64,000 nt of DNA from Desulfosporosinus hippei DSM 8344. GTDB lineage: Bacteria; Bacillota; Desulfitobacteriia; Desulfitobacteriales; Desulfitobacteriaceae. The stretch's first letter is position 1; the number at the start of each line of letters is the position of its first letter. The DNA lies in contig NZ_FNCP01000012.1 of the NCBI RefSeq assembly GCF_900100785.1, positions 1 to 64,000 on the forward strand. Reading direction: 5' to 3'. A program made the translations under genes and the position numbers. Positions 8,039 through 17,200 of the stretch are shown here, one piece after another. The notes under the pieces were generated by a model, which was not told the DNA's origin, made no database searches, and saw only the letters and a program-made list of their open reading frames with translations.

Positions 8039-9440
8039 ATAAACGCAAGAACAAGTTGTCTGACCTTAACTCGCATACTACATCAGTAACATTTCCGTTC
8101 CTTTTCTTGTCGAGGGATTCTGCCAGTCTTAAAATCGTTCCGAGTCTTTGAACAATTAATTTATCTTCTTTTGTTAATAGCTTGACATACGGAGATTTGT
8201 CGAGCACAAAATTCTCTTTTACGCTAAGAATCATTGTATAAGCCGCCATAATGAGTTCTTTATGCGTTAGCCCGTTAATTGGTAAACTAGCCATCATATA
8301 GAAGGAGTGTTTGTGATAACTATAGAAATTTATTGCTTTACCGCAATCATGTAATAAGGATGCAGTTTTTAAAATTTTGTAAGAGTTGCCATTCATCTTG
8401 TGGATAGGCTGAAGCTGAGTATACAAGCTTTCCGCAAGCTTCCAAACGTGATGGGCATGTTGTTTATCAATACTTAATGTTTCAATAATATTATTAATAG
8501 AAAACTCAAGCACATCGTTAATCACTTTATCTCCATGAAGGATCTCATGTAACAGCCCTTCTCGAATTCCGCTGCCACTTACAATTAGTTGAGGGCTACT
8601 ACAGAACTCTATCAAAGCTGAAACCACAGAAAATGCTCCTAAGAACATATCGCTCCGGTCTTTAGAAAGCCCCTTTATCTTTTTACGTTGCTCGGAGTTG
8701 TTGAATTTTATATAATCATATAAATTCAAGACATCAGCAGAATCCATTATGTAATTATGAGAACGATCTATGGGATAATTAGTATTTTTCCTTGATATTC
8801 TAGCAATATTGCGAATCGTTCCGCCCACTCCTATCAGCGGTAAATTCGTTGCCCCACCAAGCCAAGATATTCTTCCGAATTGTGAGAGAAGGTATGTATT
8901 TAATTCTTTTTCAATAGTGCTATTCATTTTTTCTCTAATTCCGTATTGATCAGTAATGGTAATTGCACCAAAAGGGAGACTAACTGCTTCCTTAACCGTT
9001 TTACCCTCAACCCAGATGAGTTCTGTACTGGATCCTCCGATATCTATGATTAACACATTCGAATAGTCCATACTATTAATGACACCAAAATAATCATAAT
9101 AAGCCTCTTCTACCCCGGAAAGTACCTTTATTTTGATTTGTAACTTGGATTCAACTAACTTTAAGAATTCCGCTTGATTGCTCGCCCTTCGGACAGCTTC
9201 AGTTGCTACGGGGAACAGTTCGCATTCGCCTAAACCTTCACACAATGATTTAAAATAGGATAACGTTTCAATAGCTCTTTCAATCCTAACTGGATTAAGT
9301 CGGTTATCTTCAGTCATCCCCATTCCTAATCGAACGGTTTCCTTTACTTCATCAATAATTCGAAAATAGTTACCACTGACCTCTATTAACATTAACCTTA
9401 TTGAATTGGACCCAATATCAATTATTCCGATTTTCTTCAT
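7944..9440 (-). CDS. ppx: exopolyphosphatase / pppGpp phosphatase with HD-type C-terminal domain
   Basis: 498 residues of the Ppx/GppA family (actin-like ATPase fold) acting on cytoplasmic polyphosphate or pppGpp. Motifs are GIIDIGSNSIRLM (5-17), PVATEAVRRASN (77-88), SGVEEAYYDYFGV (108-120) and IIDIGGSSTELIW (131-143). A C-terminal HD-type domain is visible as LLHDCGKAINFY near 365. The catalytic aspartate and glutamates of the family are all present. It is divergent from the paralogue-ppk operon across a 128-base region. It terminates at 7836-7862. Its 3' end is duplicated at 18880. Confidence 0.9.
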   Translation of the reverse strand: MKKIGIIDIGSNSIRLMLIEVSGNYFRIIDEVKETVRLGMGMTEDNRLNPVRIERAIETLSYFKSLCEGLGECELFPVATEAVRRASNQAEFLKLVESKLQIKIKVLSGVEEAYYDYFGVINSMDYSNVLIIDIGGSSTELIWVEGKTVKEAVSLPFGAITITDQYGIREKMNSTIEKELNTYLLSQFGRISWLGGATNLPLIGVGGTIRNIARISRKNTNYPIDRSHNYIMDSADVLNLYDYIKFNNSEQRKKIKGLSKDRSDMFLGAFSVVSALIEFCSSPQLIVSGSGIREGLLHEILHGDKVINDVLEFSINNIIETLSIDKQHAHHVWKLAESLYTQLQPIHKMNGNSYKILKTASLLHDCGKAINFYSYHKHSFYMMASLPINGLTHKELIMAAYTMILSVKENFVLDKSPYVKLLTKEDKLIVQRLGTILRLAESLDKKRNGNVTDVVCELRSDNLFLRLLSEGTTESERKTVEDRGSNFYKLFGKTLELE

Positions 9441-9475
9441 GCTATTTCTCCCATAAAATTATATGCTATGATACG

Positions 9476-9493
9476 TTAGATAAATCGATCTAA
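9476..9493. promoter_or_regulatory. dyad in the ppx / paralogue divergent region
   Basis: TTAGAT-AAATCG-ATCTAA is a six-base perfect dyad midway between two divergent polyphosphate genes. It is a possible operator for both; this is only inferred from position. Confidence 0.35.
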
Positions 9494-9568
9494 TACTATA
9501 TTAAATCTAAACTATTTTCAAGGTTGGCAAACTTAGATCACAAGAGGTACATAAGGAGCCGTAATATA

Positions 9569-11101
9569 ATGAAAAAGAAAAATGAAGTGGTAGCCGCCAT
9601 TAATGTAGGTTCAGATTTCTTAAGAATGAGTATTGCACAATTACATTCCGATGGTACCTTAAGGATATTAGAGGATACTTCCCTGCCAAATAATATTGGC
9701 AAGGATACATTTACAACTCGAAGAATTTCCCCTAAAACTATTAATGAAACCTGTATTCGATTAAAAAGTTTTGCCAAACTTATGAAGGATTACGAGGTGA
9801 AAGTATATAGAGCAATTGCTACAAGTGGTCTCCATGAAGCAGATAATCGAGACTACATTATTGAACAAATAAGACTTATAGCAGGAATCCATGTGGAAAT
9901 TGTTAATATTCTTCAAGAGCGATTTTTGATCTATAAAGCTTTGAGAAATTATTTAAACGAAGTTGACCAGATTGACCTTGCTGATTCAATTATTGCAAAT
10001 ATAACTTCTGGTGGAGTCGAAGTTTCAATGTATGCCGCCGATGGATTGAAGTTTACAGAACATCTCAAACTGGGACCGTTAAGGCTAAGAGAAGTTCTCT
10101 CTTCACTGGAAGCAAAAACCATTTCATTCCCCAGGATTATGGAAGAATATATTGAAAGCAAAATATATTTACTTAAACCTAAGCTGAAAAAAATACCTAT
10201 TAAGAAATTTATTTGTCTTGGCGGGAGTTTAAGCATATTATTACAAATCACCAAAATGGAACAACAAGCTTATATCAGCAAAGAATCTTTTGATACCCTG
10301 TATTTTCAGGTTAGAGATTTAAGCAGCGACCAAATGATCGAAGCATTCAATATTACTTTGGCAGAGGCAGAATTATTATTGCCCACCATATTAATTATTC
10401 ACAGCTTACTGAGCAGGACAAAAGCTAAGGGCATCCATGCCCCGATGATAACTAATCGTCAAGGGATTCTTTATGGGCTTATTGATAGTTTATATGAGAC
10501 GCAACGAAAATCAAACGATGAGAATGATATTATAAGTTCAGTGTGGTATATGGCTGAAAAATATGGTGTGGATGAAAAACATGCGTCCTATGTAGAAAAA
10601 ATGTCCATAGAATTATTTGAAAAAACATGGAAATATCATAAACTTGGGGATCAGGAAAAATTATATCTTCAGGTGGCAGCAATTCTTCATGATTCTGGAA
10701 ACTATGTTAGTTTAAGTGAACACAGCAACCATTCCTCGGATATAATCAGATCACAAAGTATTTTAGGCTTCTCGGATAAAGAATTAGAACTGATCGCTAA
10801 TATTGCCAAGTATCACACAACAACAAGGATTCCTACATATTCGGACCAAAGTTATTATGTTTTGAGTCATACTGAAAAAATTTTAGTTTCAAAACTATCT
10901 TCAATCTTAAAAATTGCTGAATCAATGGATATTTCACATAAGCAAAAGATTAGTGATTTTGAAATACTCAGTTCTTCAGACGACGAACTTTACCTACACC
11001 TAATTAGTAATAAGGACATTATCCTGGAAAAGTGGGACATCATGAACAATGCAGAATTTTTTCAAGAAGTAATGGGTGTAAGAATTAAACTGAAAGGATA
11101 A
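9569..11101 (+). CDS. degenerate Ppx/GppA paralogue, possible regulatory pseudo-enzyme
   Basis: 510 residues, colinear with Ppx: an actin-like N-terminal half and a C-terminal HD-type domain (AAILHDSGNYVSLSEHSNHS). The phosphate-binding loops are altered. The first reads AAINVGSDFLRMS instead of IIDIGSNSIRLM, so the aspartate is Asn. The second reads ANITSGGVEVSM instead of IDIGGSSTEL. The ATEA segment reads ATSG. It may bind polyphosphate or nucleotides without hydrolysis. AAGGAG nine bases upstream supports the ATG at 9569 rather than 9524. It lies six bases from ppk and so is co-transcribed with it. Confidence 0.8.
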   Translation: MKKKNEVVAAINVGSDFLRMSIAQLHSDGTLRILEDTSLPNNIGKDTFTTRRISPKTINETCIRLKSFAKLMKDYEVKVYRAIATSGLHEADNRDYIIEQIRLIAGIHVEIVNILQERFLIYKALRNYLNEVDQIDLADSIIANITSGGVEVSMYAADGLKFTEHLKLGPLRLREVLSSLEAKTISFPRIMEEYIESKIYLLKPKLKKIPIKKFICLGGSLSILLQITKMEQQAYISKESFDTLYFQVRDLSSDQMIEAFNITLAEAELLLPTILIIHSLLSRTKAKGIHAPMITNRQGILYGLIDSLYETQRKSNDENDIISSVWYMAEKYGVDEKHASYVEKMSIELFEKTWKYHKLGDQEKLYLQVAAILHDSGNYVSLSEHSNHSSDIIRSQSILGFSDKELELIANIAKYHTTTRIPTYSDQSYYVLSHTEKILVSKLSSILKIAESMDISHKQKISDFEILSSSDDELYLHLISNKDIILEKWDIMNNAEFFQEVMGVRIKLKG

Positions 11102-11107
11102 AAAGCA

Positions 11108-13228
11108 TTGAAGAAAAATCCTTATACAACCCAGCAATTTTTCAATAGAGAACTCAGCTGGCTGGAATTTAATGCAAGAGTTTTAGAAGAAGCTCAGGAT
11201 ACCAGTAACCCCCTTTTAGAACGCTTAAAATTTCTTTCAATTGTAGGTTCTAACTTAGATGAATTCTTTATGATTCGAGTAGCATCCTTGCATGATCAAG
11301 TCACTGCAAAGTTCGTAAAAACTGACCCTGCCGGTCTCACTCCCAAGGAACAACTTTTTAGAATATCCTCGAAAACCCACAAACAAGTTACGGATATGTA
11401 CAATTGTTATAATCGTTCACTAACAAAATCTCTAAAGAAAGAAAATATTCATTTTATCCGATATAAGGAGCTAAACAAAGATCAGCTTGATTTTATTCGA
11501 GATTACTATGCCAATAATATATTTCCGGTTCTTACCCCAATGACTGTCGATAGAAACCAGCCATTCCCTCTAATTTTGAACAAGACCTTAAATATTGCCT
11601 TATTATTGCAGGATACTGATAGCGATGATAGTAATTCGATATTTGGAACTATTCAGGTTCCCTCAGTCTTAGATCGGTTAATAGAAATTCCAACCATTAA
11701 TTGTCAAAGGGTATTTATTCTTTTAGAAGAAATTATTAAAGCAAACTTAGCTGCCTTATTCAATAAATACTATATCAAAGCCATAGGGTGTTATCGTATT
11801 ACTAGAAATGCTTATTTGGATGTTGCTCAGGATGAAGCGGAAGATCTTCTCACGGCAATTCAGCTGTCACTAAAACAAAGAAAATTCGGGAGTGCAATTC
11901 GCTTAGAAATTGAACAGAGTATGAATCCTTTACTGCTGAAATTCTTAGAAGAAGAGTTGGAAATTTCAGTAGAAGCGAATTATAAAGTTAAGGGACCCCT
12001 TGATTTAACATTTCTCATGAAACTAAGTGGACTTGATGGCTATGATCATCTAAGATATGATCCACTTAAACCCCGGGCTTATACAACTCTCTTAAATGAC
12101 GATCAGGATATATTTCAGTCAATCACTGAGAAAGACATTTTATTACATCATCCCTACGATTCTTTTGATATGGTTGTTGACCTTGTCAAAAAAGCTGCAG
12201 AAGATCCTAATGTTCTCGCGATTAAACAAACACTTTATCGGGTAAGCGGCAATTCCCCCATTATTGAAGCATTAGCTCAGGCCGCTGACAACGGGAAACA
12301 AGTTACTGTTCTCGTCGAGTTAAAAGCACGCTTTGATGAACAAAATAATATCACTTGGGCTAAGAAGCTTGAAACTGCAGGATGCCATGTGATTTATGGA
12401 TTAGTCGGATTAAAAGCCCATTGCAAGGTATTATTGATTGTTCGCCGGGAAGAGGGTATTATTAGACGATACGTTCACCTTGGAACTGGTAATTATAATG
12501 ATGTGACTGCAAAAATATATACAGATTTAGGTTTGTTAACCAGTAATCCGTATATAGGAGCGGATGCCTCTGCAGTTTTCAATGTCCTCTCGGGCTGTTC
12601 CAGCCCTTCCCATCTCTACAAATTGACCATTGCTCCAATCAGCCTTAGGAAAAAATTCCTCGATTTAATCAACAAAGAGGCAGATATTGCTAGAAGCGGC
12701 AGGCCCGCTAGAATAATTGCCAAAGTCAATGCTTTGGTGGATAAGGAAATTATCGAAGCATTATATGACGCTTCCTCTGCAGGAGTTACCATTGATCTGA
12801 TTGTTCGTGGCATATGCTGTCTGCGACCAAAAATTCCTTTGATTAGCGAGAATATTACTGTTAGGAGTATCGTTGGTCGATTTCTTGAACATAGCCGAAT
12901 CTATTATTTCTATGGAGACGGCGAGGAAGCAATTTTCCTTTCTAGCGCGGATCTTATGAAACGAAATTTAGATAGAAGAGTAGAACTTCTCTTTCCTGTC
13001 GAAGATCCAGCAGTTCGAGAAAAAGTCATAAATATCCTGGAGGTCGCTTTGGAAGACACAGCGAAATCAAGGGTTTTGAATTTTGAAGGAACCTACAATA
13101 AAATTATTACAAAGAGAAAAGCGCTTATAAATAGTCAGGAACTGTTGCTTAGCTCAAGCTCAAGTGAAACCCCTTCAGAAGAAGTTGAACTTAGTCGTAT
13201 GAAACTAGAACCGATTTTCTCGAGATAA
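11108..13228 (+). CDS. ppk: polyphosphate kinase 1
   Basis: 706 residues, full length for Ppk1, which makes polyphosphate from ATP. Recognisable segments are NRELSWLEFNARVLEEA near the N-terminus, VGSNLDEFFMIRVASL and VLTPMTVDRNQPFPLILN. The phospholipase-D-like histidine motifs also fit: GLVGLKAHCKVLLI carries the autophosphorylated-His region and YVHLGTGNYND follows. The start is TTG at 11108 with AAAGGA ten bases upstream. It is in an operon with the Ppx-like paralogue. An acidic/poly-lysine gene follows 170 bases later. Confidence 0.95.
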   Translation: MKKNPYTTQQFFNRELSWLEFNARVLEEAQDTSNPLLERLKFLSIVGSNLDEFFMIRVASLHDQVTAKFVKTDPAGLTPKEQLFRISSKTHKQVTDMYNCYNRSLTKSLKKENIHFIRYKELNKDQLDFIRDYYANNIFPVLTPMTVDRNQPFPLILNKTLNIALLLQDTDSDDSNSIFGTIQVPSVLDRLIEIPTINCQRVFILLEEIIKANLAALFNKYYIKAIGCYRITRNAYLDVAQDEAEDLLTAIQLSLKQRKFGSAIRLEIEQSMNPLLLKFLEEELEISVEANYKVKGPLDLTFLMKLSGLDGYDHLRYDPLKPRAYTTLLNDDQDIFQSITEKDILLHHPYDSFDMVVDLVKKAAEDPNVLAIKQTLYRVSGNSPIIEALAQAADNGKQVTVLVELKARFDEQNNITWAKKLETAGCHVIYGLVGLKAHCKVLLIVRREEGIIRRYVHLGTGNYNDVTAKIYTDLGLLTSNPYIGADASAVFNVLSGCSSPSHLYKLTIAPISLRKKFLDLINKEADIARSGRPARIIAKVNALVDKEIIEALYDASSAGVTIDLIVRGICCLRPKIPLISENITVRSIVGRFLEHSRIYYFYGDGEEAIFLSSADLMKRNLDRRVELLFPVEDPAVREKVINILEVALEDTAKSRVLNFEGTYNKIITKRKALINSQELLLSSSSSETPSEEVELSRMKLEPIFSR

Positions 13229-13400
13229 TCATTTAGAATCTAAAAGGCCAGTTAGACTACTTCACACATATCCTCTCAGGATTCGATATTAGAACGGTTA
13301 ATTTATAGATTTTAGACCTCTTTTACGAAGAGTGTTAGAGCAAAGTTTAAGATGTTAGTGGACGATTTAGAATAAGGAAATGAGTAAAGGAGGAGCTAAT

Positions 13401-13928
13401 ATGTCAAAAAAAGCTGTTGACAAAACACCCAAAACTAATCCTATACAAGAGGTTAATGAAGGTATTGAAGCAGAAAGTCAAATTGAGGGGATTTCTGAAT
13501 TAGAAAGCGCACAAGAATCAACACTGGAAGGGGAAATTAATGTTGAGTCCCCCCCTAAAGTAGAATATGTGGCCGAGTTAATCTCCGAAGTTGAGCCTCA
13601 AGCGGAGATAATTCCTAAAAATGAAAGTGCCCTTGATGAAGTTTCAGAAGCAGAAAGTAAGGGTGTTGAATTGCCGGTTGTTGAAACTGAGGACGATTAC
13701 CTTTCTGAAGCCTCAGACATGGGCAGTCAAGAAGTAAAAACTCTTGAGCTTAAATTAGCAGAATTAGAAGAAAAAGTCGCCAATATTCAAAAAGAGCTAA
13801 ATCTTTTAGTCGACAAAAAGAAGAAGAAAAAGAAGAAAAAGGCTGATAAAGTTAAGTGTAAATGCAAAGATAAAAAGGTCGATATTTCAGAATGCAAGTG
13901 TAAAACCAAGAAATTAAAAAAAAGTTAA
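13401..13928 (+). CDS. acidic protein with poly-lysine and CKC tail
   Basis: 175 residues without a membrane segment. Residues 1-110 are rich in Glu and Ser (for example EGISELESAQESTLEGEI). A short coiled coil (LELKLAELEEKVANIQKELN) follows. The C-terminus is a nine-lysine run and then CKCKDKK and CKCKTKK, ending LKKS. The start at 13401 is chosen for AAAGGAGG seven bases upstream. The mix of acidic, serine and lysine-rich sequence resembles PASK motifs known to carry lysine polyphosphorylation in yeast. With ppk directly upstream, a polyphosphate-binding or polyphosphate-modified role is an attractive inference. The CKC pairs could bind metal. Confidence 0.75.
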   Translation: MSKKAVDKTPKTNPIQEVNEGIEAESQIEGISELESAQESTLEGEINVESPPKVEYVAELISEVEPQAEIIPKNESALDEVSEAESKGVELPVVETEDDYLSEASDMGSQEVKTLELKLAELEEKVANIQKELNLLVDKKKKKKKKKADKVKCKCKDKKVDISECKCKTKKLKKS

Positions 13929-13940
13929 TGTTAATCTTTG

Positions 13941-13974
13941 ACAGGGGGTAGTTTGACTACCTCCTGTTTTATTT
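13941..13974 (+). terminator. Rho-independent terminator of the ppk region
   Basis: ACAGGGGGTAGT-TTG-ACTACCTCCTGT is followed by TTTATTTAT. Confidence 0.85.
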
Positions 13975-14050
13975 ATGCTGTTTCACATGCTAATCTAGGA
14001 TTGATCTCAGTGATATTATGTCTTGCGAAACTTTTTACTAAGTCTATCTG

Positions 14051-14183
14051 ATCAAAGATAAAAACGCCTCTCAGTTAAGAGAGGCGGGAGGTAAAGAGAG
14101 ACAGCAGTCTATATTTTATCCGTTATGTCGGGTATTTTTCGACTATACTTAGCATAGAACAAACATGTTACCGTTCCGTGACC
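14051..14183. repeat. intergenic repeat, copy 1
   Basis: This segment begins with a CGCCTCTC/GAGAGGCG hairpin (14065-14086), then GAGGTAAAGAGAGACAGC, and later TTATGTCGGGTATTTTTCGA and ATAGAACAAACATGTTACCG. It is repeated at 25963-26097 with small differences. It lies about 250 bases upstream of a microprotein gene in both places. No coding content is seen. Confidence 0.8.
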
Positions 14184-14232
14184 TTCCAAAATATTGGGTC
14201 ATTTTTTTTTGACATTTTTAGTCGTTCCCCAA
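14184..14232 (-). pseudogene. small fragment of the 30080-30595 gene
   Basis: About 45 bases match the inside of the gene at 30080-30595 (codons around GTTKNVKKKMTQYFG), with one base missing in an A-run. It is a short recombinational scar. Confidence 0.6.
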
Positions 14233-14340
14233 GCGAGACGAGTTTGTAACCTTATTGGACAATCAGGCATAATATGTATTGTGGTAACTGCCATGTACCA
14301 CTTCCTTTCTAAAATGGAGAGCCTACGGATGTTTCATGCT

Positions 14341-14367
14341 AGAACATCTCAGGGACATGCTGAATAG
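14341..14367 (+). promoter_or_regulatory. microprotein upstream motif, copy 1
   Basis: GAACATC and GACATGCTGAATAG start 12 bases apart, and the motif ends 56 bases before the microprotein ATG. The same arrangement is at 26310-26335 and 48136-48161, so this is probably a shared promoter or operator. Confidence 0.6.
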
Positions 14368-14423
14368 TATAAATCAAGAAACCTCACATTCTTATGGGAA
14401 TCTAAGATAAAGAGGTGCAGTAT

Positions 14424-14528
14424 ATGATTTGTATAGCACTGATAATAATTATTATTTTATTGCTTATAATTATTGGGCAACTATTATGGCTTCAGAGACC
14501 GATCTTGCCACAACCACAACCTTGTTGA
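14424..14528 (+). CDS. 34-residue membrane microprotein, family member 1
   Basis: The frame encodes 34 residues: MICIALIIIIILLLIIIGQ, then LLWLQRP and a Pro/Gln tail ending in Cys (PQPQPC). It has one membrane helix and a short proline-rich tail. AAGAGGTG lies upstream of the ATG. Paralogues at 26392-26514 and 48216-48341 keep the helix, the LL-L-RP turn and the Pro-rich cysteine-containing tail, and all share an upstream motif. I do not recognise the family. Coding status is supported by conservation of the frame despite differences between copies. Confidence 0.7.
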   Translation: MICIALIIIIILLLIIIGQLLWLQRPILPQPQPC

Positions 14529-14561
14529 ACTATAGCAAGTTTTAGCCTGGGTGTTAATTTT

Positions 14562-14585
14562 GCGGTCTAAGGGCCGCTCTTATGG
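14562..14585 (+). terminator. terminator after microprotein 1
   Basis: GCGGTC-TAAG-GGCCGC (one G-U pair) is followed by TCTTAT. It is a copy of the hairpin at 7183 with its flank TTTTGCGG...TCTTATGG. Confidence 0.7.
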
Positions 14586-14620
14586 CTAAAAACCTCGCCC
14601 GGCTCTAAAGATGGCAGTTC

Positions 14621-14644
14621 AAATTCGGAATCGATTCCGAATTT
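14621..14644. repeat. 24-bp perfect palindrome, copy 2
   Basis: Identical to 6066-6089. The preceding ten bases (ATGGCAGTTC) are the same as at copy 3 (26796-26805), so copies 2 and 3 derive from one another. Confidence 0.9.
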
Positions 14645-14797
14645 ATGTTTGATACTGATCGATCCCGACATCATTAGGGGAGGTAAAGTCATAGTTTTCA
14701 TCCTCTTCTTCTCAACAGTAGAACTTAGATTTGTTTATCTCGTACTACTGCCATTCCTCCTTAGCTGCTGCTTCTCTTTCGTAAAGATGCTCCCTGG

Positions 14798-15757
14798 CTA
14801 ATATTTATCTACAACCACTCCAAACGATGAAGCCTTGATGTGGGGATTTCCAATAAGCGTCTTCAATTCATCTTTCATGCCATAAACGATCACTCCTAAA
14901 ATCGGAGCATTATTCGGATCTGTATAGCCTTTGGTGACAAGTTCGTTATATATTTCGTTATACTTTTTATCTTTACTACTTTTCAACGCCTCCACGAAAT
15001 TATAGTAGCTCCCGTAAAAATCTTCCCCTCCATATGCCCTCACGTTAACTCCTAACGCCTCGTATTCACTAATAAACGTAGCTTTACCGTCGTATTCGCT
15101 AGCTTCTTTTTTATAACGTTCAAAAACGTCTTTGCTACAAGCGTCAACCCAATACCAAGATTTATTAACAATCGGCAATATCGTTTGGATCTCTGCTACC
15201 TTATAGGGTTTATCGAAGGATATTCCAACCTCAATAAGTTTATCATCAGAAATCCTATTTAACTCATGTAGATCATTTTTGTATTCTTTATATGAGATTT
15301 CCGGATGAAAGAAGATCATCTTGCTGTAGCTATTTTCCCAATAATTACGGGGCCATTCGCCTGCTGATTGGCTACTGCCGCCCTGACTTCTTGACATAAA
15401 AAGTTGAGGAATCAACCCAAAGGGCGCAGCCTTATTTTCCAGAACCACTGGTTTTTCACCAACAAGCCTCGAGACAGTGAAGTCACTCCTCCCCCCTAAA
15501 AAGCCCATAGAGTCATCCGACTTGCTAATATAGCCGTTGGGTACATGCAGCTTAATGTTAGCCTCATTGACGTAGAACATCTCATTGCTTAATTTAATGG
15601 TAATGGCTGCATTAGTTACTAAAATACCTATTAACACTACCACACCCATTACCAGAGACATTAGAATCGTCTTTCTAGTAGACTTCTTTCTAACCTTTTT
15701 AATTACCATATCTGACTCATCATTCTCAAATATTTCATCAAATTCACGATCGCCCAT
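14798..15757 (-). CDS. anti-sigma-factor-like membrane protein
   Basis: 319 residues. A cytoplasmic acidic/basic N-terminus (MGDREFDEIFENDESD) is followed by one membrane helix at about 31-53. A large extracytoplasmic domain follows. The segment VGISFDKPYKVAEIQTILPI with WYWVDAC matches the C-terminal domain of the sigma-factor-regulator family (YhdL-type anti-sigma proteins). The N-terminal sigma-binding region is short. No ECF sigma factor is adjacent, so the partner is elsewhere or the protein has another sensing role. GAGGAGAG precedes the ATG. Confidence 0.65.
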   Translation of the reverse strand: MGDREFDEIFENDESDMVIKKVRKKSTRKTILMSLVMGVVVLIGILVTNAAITIKLSNEMFYVNEANIKLHVPNGYISKSDDSMGFLGGRSDFTVSRLVGEKPVVLENKAAPFGLIPQLFMSRSQGGSSQSAGEWPRNYWENSYSKMIFFHPEISYKEYKNDLHELNRISDDKLIEVGISFDKPYKVAEIQTILPIVNKSWYWVDACSKDVFERYKKEASEYDGKATFISEYEALGVNVRAYGGEDFYGSYYNFVEALKSSKDKKYNEIYNELVTKGYTDPNNAPILGVIVYGMKDELKTLIGNPHIKASSFGVVVDKY

Positions 15758-15982
15758 ACGCTTCTCTCCTCTACCTTTAAATCCGTTCCATTTTTATTTC
15801 ACGTCTCGAGTGCAAGAACCCATACACTCCTTAGTAATTAAATTTTTCAGTAAAGGCATTCCAAACAATGCCGATATTGTATCCTATCAGGCTGAACAAA
15901 TGAACCTCAAGTCTCATCGCAACATAGAAAAAAATAAAGATTGTATCTCTAGAAGTTATGTGCTGCACGGCTATTAGAATCG

Positions 15983-16782
15983 CTAAATTATAATATCTCC
16001 TTTGAAGATTGTTACTGCCTTCCTTTTAAAACGACTCTATTACCAATCCAAATACACCTAACGATTCCAGTTCGAGCTGACGCTTGAAATCCAATTAATT
16101 CGTTTTTTCCTAATTTATTGCCCCAATAAGGTGCTAAAGAACAATGTGCAGATCCAGTAACCGGATCCTCATTTATTCCAACTCCAGGAGCAAAGAATCG
16201 TGATACAAAATCATATTTATCAGAATTAGATTTACTGGTTATAATAATTGCTTTGGCATCACTGTTTTCCAATAACTCAAATTTTGGATTTAGCTTCTTT
16301 ACAATTTCTTCGTCTTGAACTTCAATTAAATACAAGTTTCCATTTGGAGTTAAAAATCGGCCAATATAACTTGGGTTAATATCAAATGCTTCATTTAAGA
16401 ACTTTTGGTTTTCAGTCTGCTCAATGAACCTAGCAGGGAAATCTAATTCAATCCACGAATCCGCCTTTATATTTGCTTATAATAAACCACTTTTTGTACT
16501 AAAAATAGCTTCTTGATTGTCCTTTAGAATTTTTTCCTCCCATAATATATGTGCACTTGCCAATGTAGCATGTCCACAAAGAGAAACTTCCGTCTTTGGA
16601 GTAAACCAACGTAGATTAAACACTTTATTTTCTCGAAATAAAAAAGCCGTTTCAGATAAATTCATTTCATTGGCAAAGCTTTGCATCCAAGAATCGGATT
16701 TTAGATTATCTAATATACAAACTCCTGCTGGGTTTCCATTAAATGCTTCATTCGTAAAAGCATCCACTTGAAATATTTTCAT
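15983..16782 (-). pseudogene. PhzF-family isomerase with an in-frame stop and a 3' frameshift
   Basis: A PhzF-like protein is readable across the region: MKIFQVDAFTNEAFNGNPAG, the NLSETAFLF motif with the conserved glutamate, VSLCGHATLASAHIL, and later DPVTGSAHCSLAPYWG. Two lesions are visible. An in-frame TAA follows KSGLL at about 16478, after which the frame continues without shift (ANIKADSWIELDFPARF). Near the 3' end one missing base changes KG-KAVTIFKGD into an early stop at 16012, and the correct frame would end at 15983. The gene looks recently inactivated because the rest is well preserved. Confidence 0.8.
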
Positions 16783-17200
16783 TTTTTCTTAATCCCTTTC
16801 TGGAAATATTTTCTCAAAGCTGTATTGTACATAACGGATGGATTTTCCCGATGAATCCAAACGACATTCATCATCCTCTAGTATCGGGTACTAAGCCGCT
16901 GCGCGGTGGCTTTTGGACGCTCTAATTAGTTGATATCATCTTATTTGTTTAATTCTTTGGCTTAGTTAAAGCTTATTGTTGATTTTCAGTATGATAATAG
17001 GAGTTGTTACATACGGCTGTCCCTTTGCCCCACTGTAAGGCCCCCAATTAAGGCATAATAAGAAGAATGCGAAAATTAAACTATCTCTTCTTGAACGAAA
17101 AAATTGGTTATCGTTACATATTACTGAGTGTGATTTCAGAGGCAGTAATGGAGCATAGTGAGTCCACAGAGAATTTACGTATCATTGGATTCTAGACCTA
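16783..17200. other. intergenic region without recognised gene
   Basis: AT-rich, apart from a short GC-rich patch around 16890-16915 (CCGCTGCGCGGTGG). I see no ORF with a ribosome binding site and no clear terminator. Confidence 0.5.
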
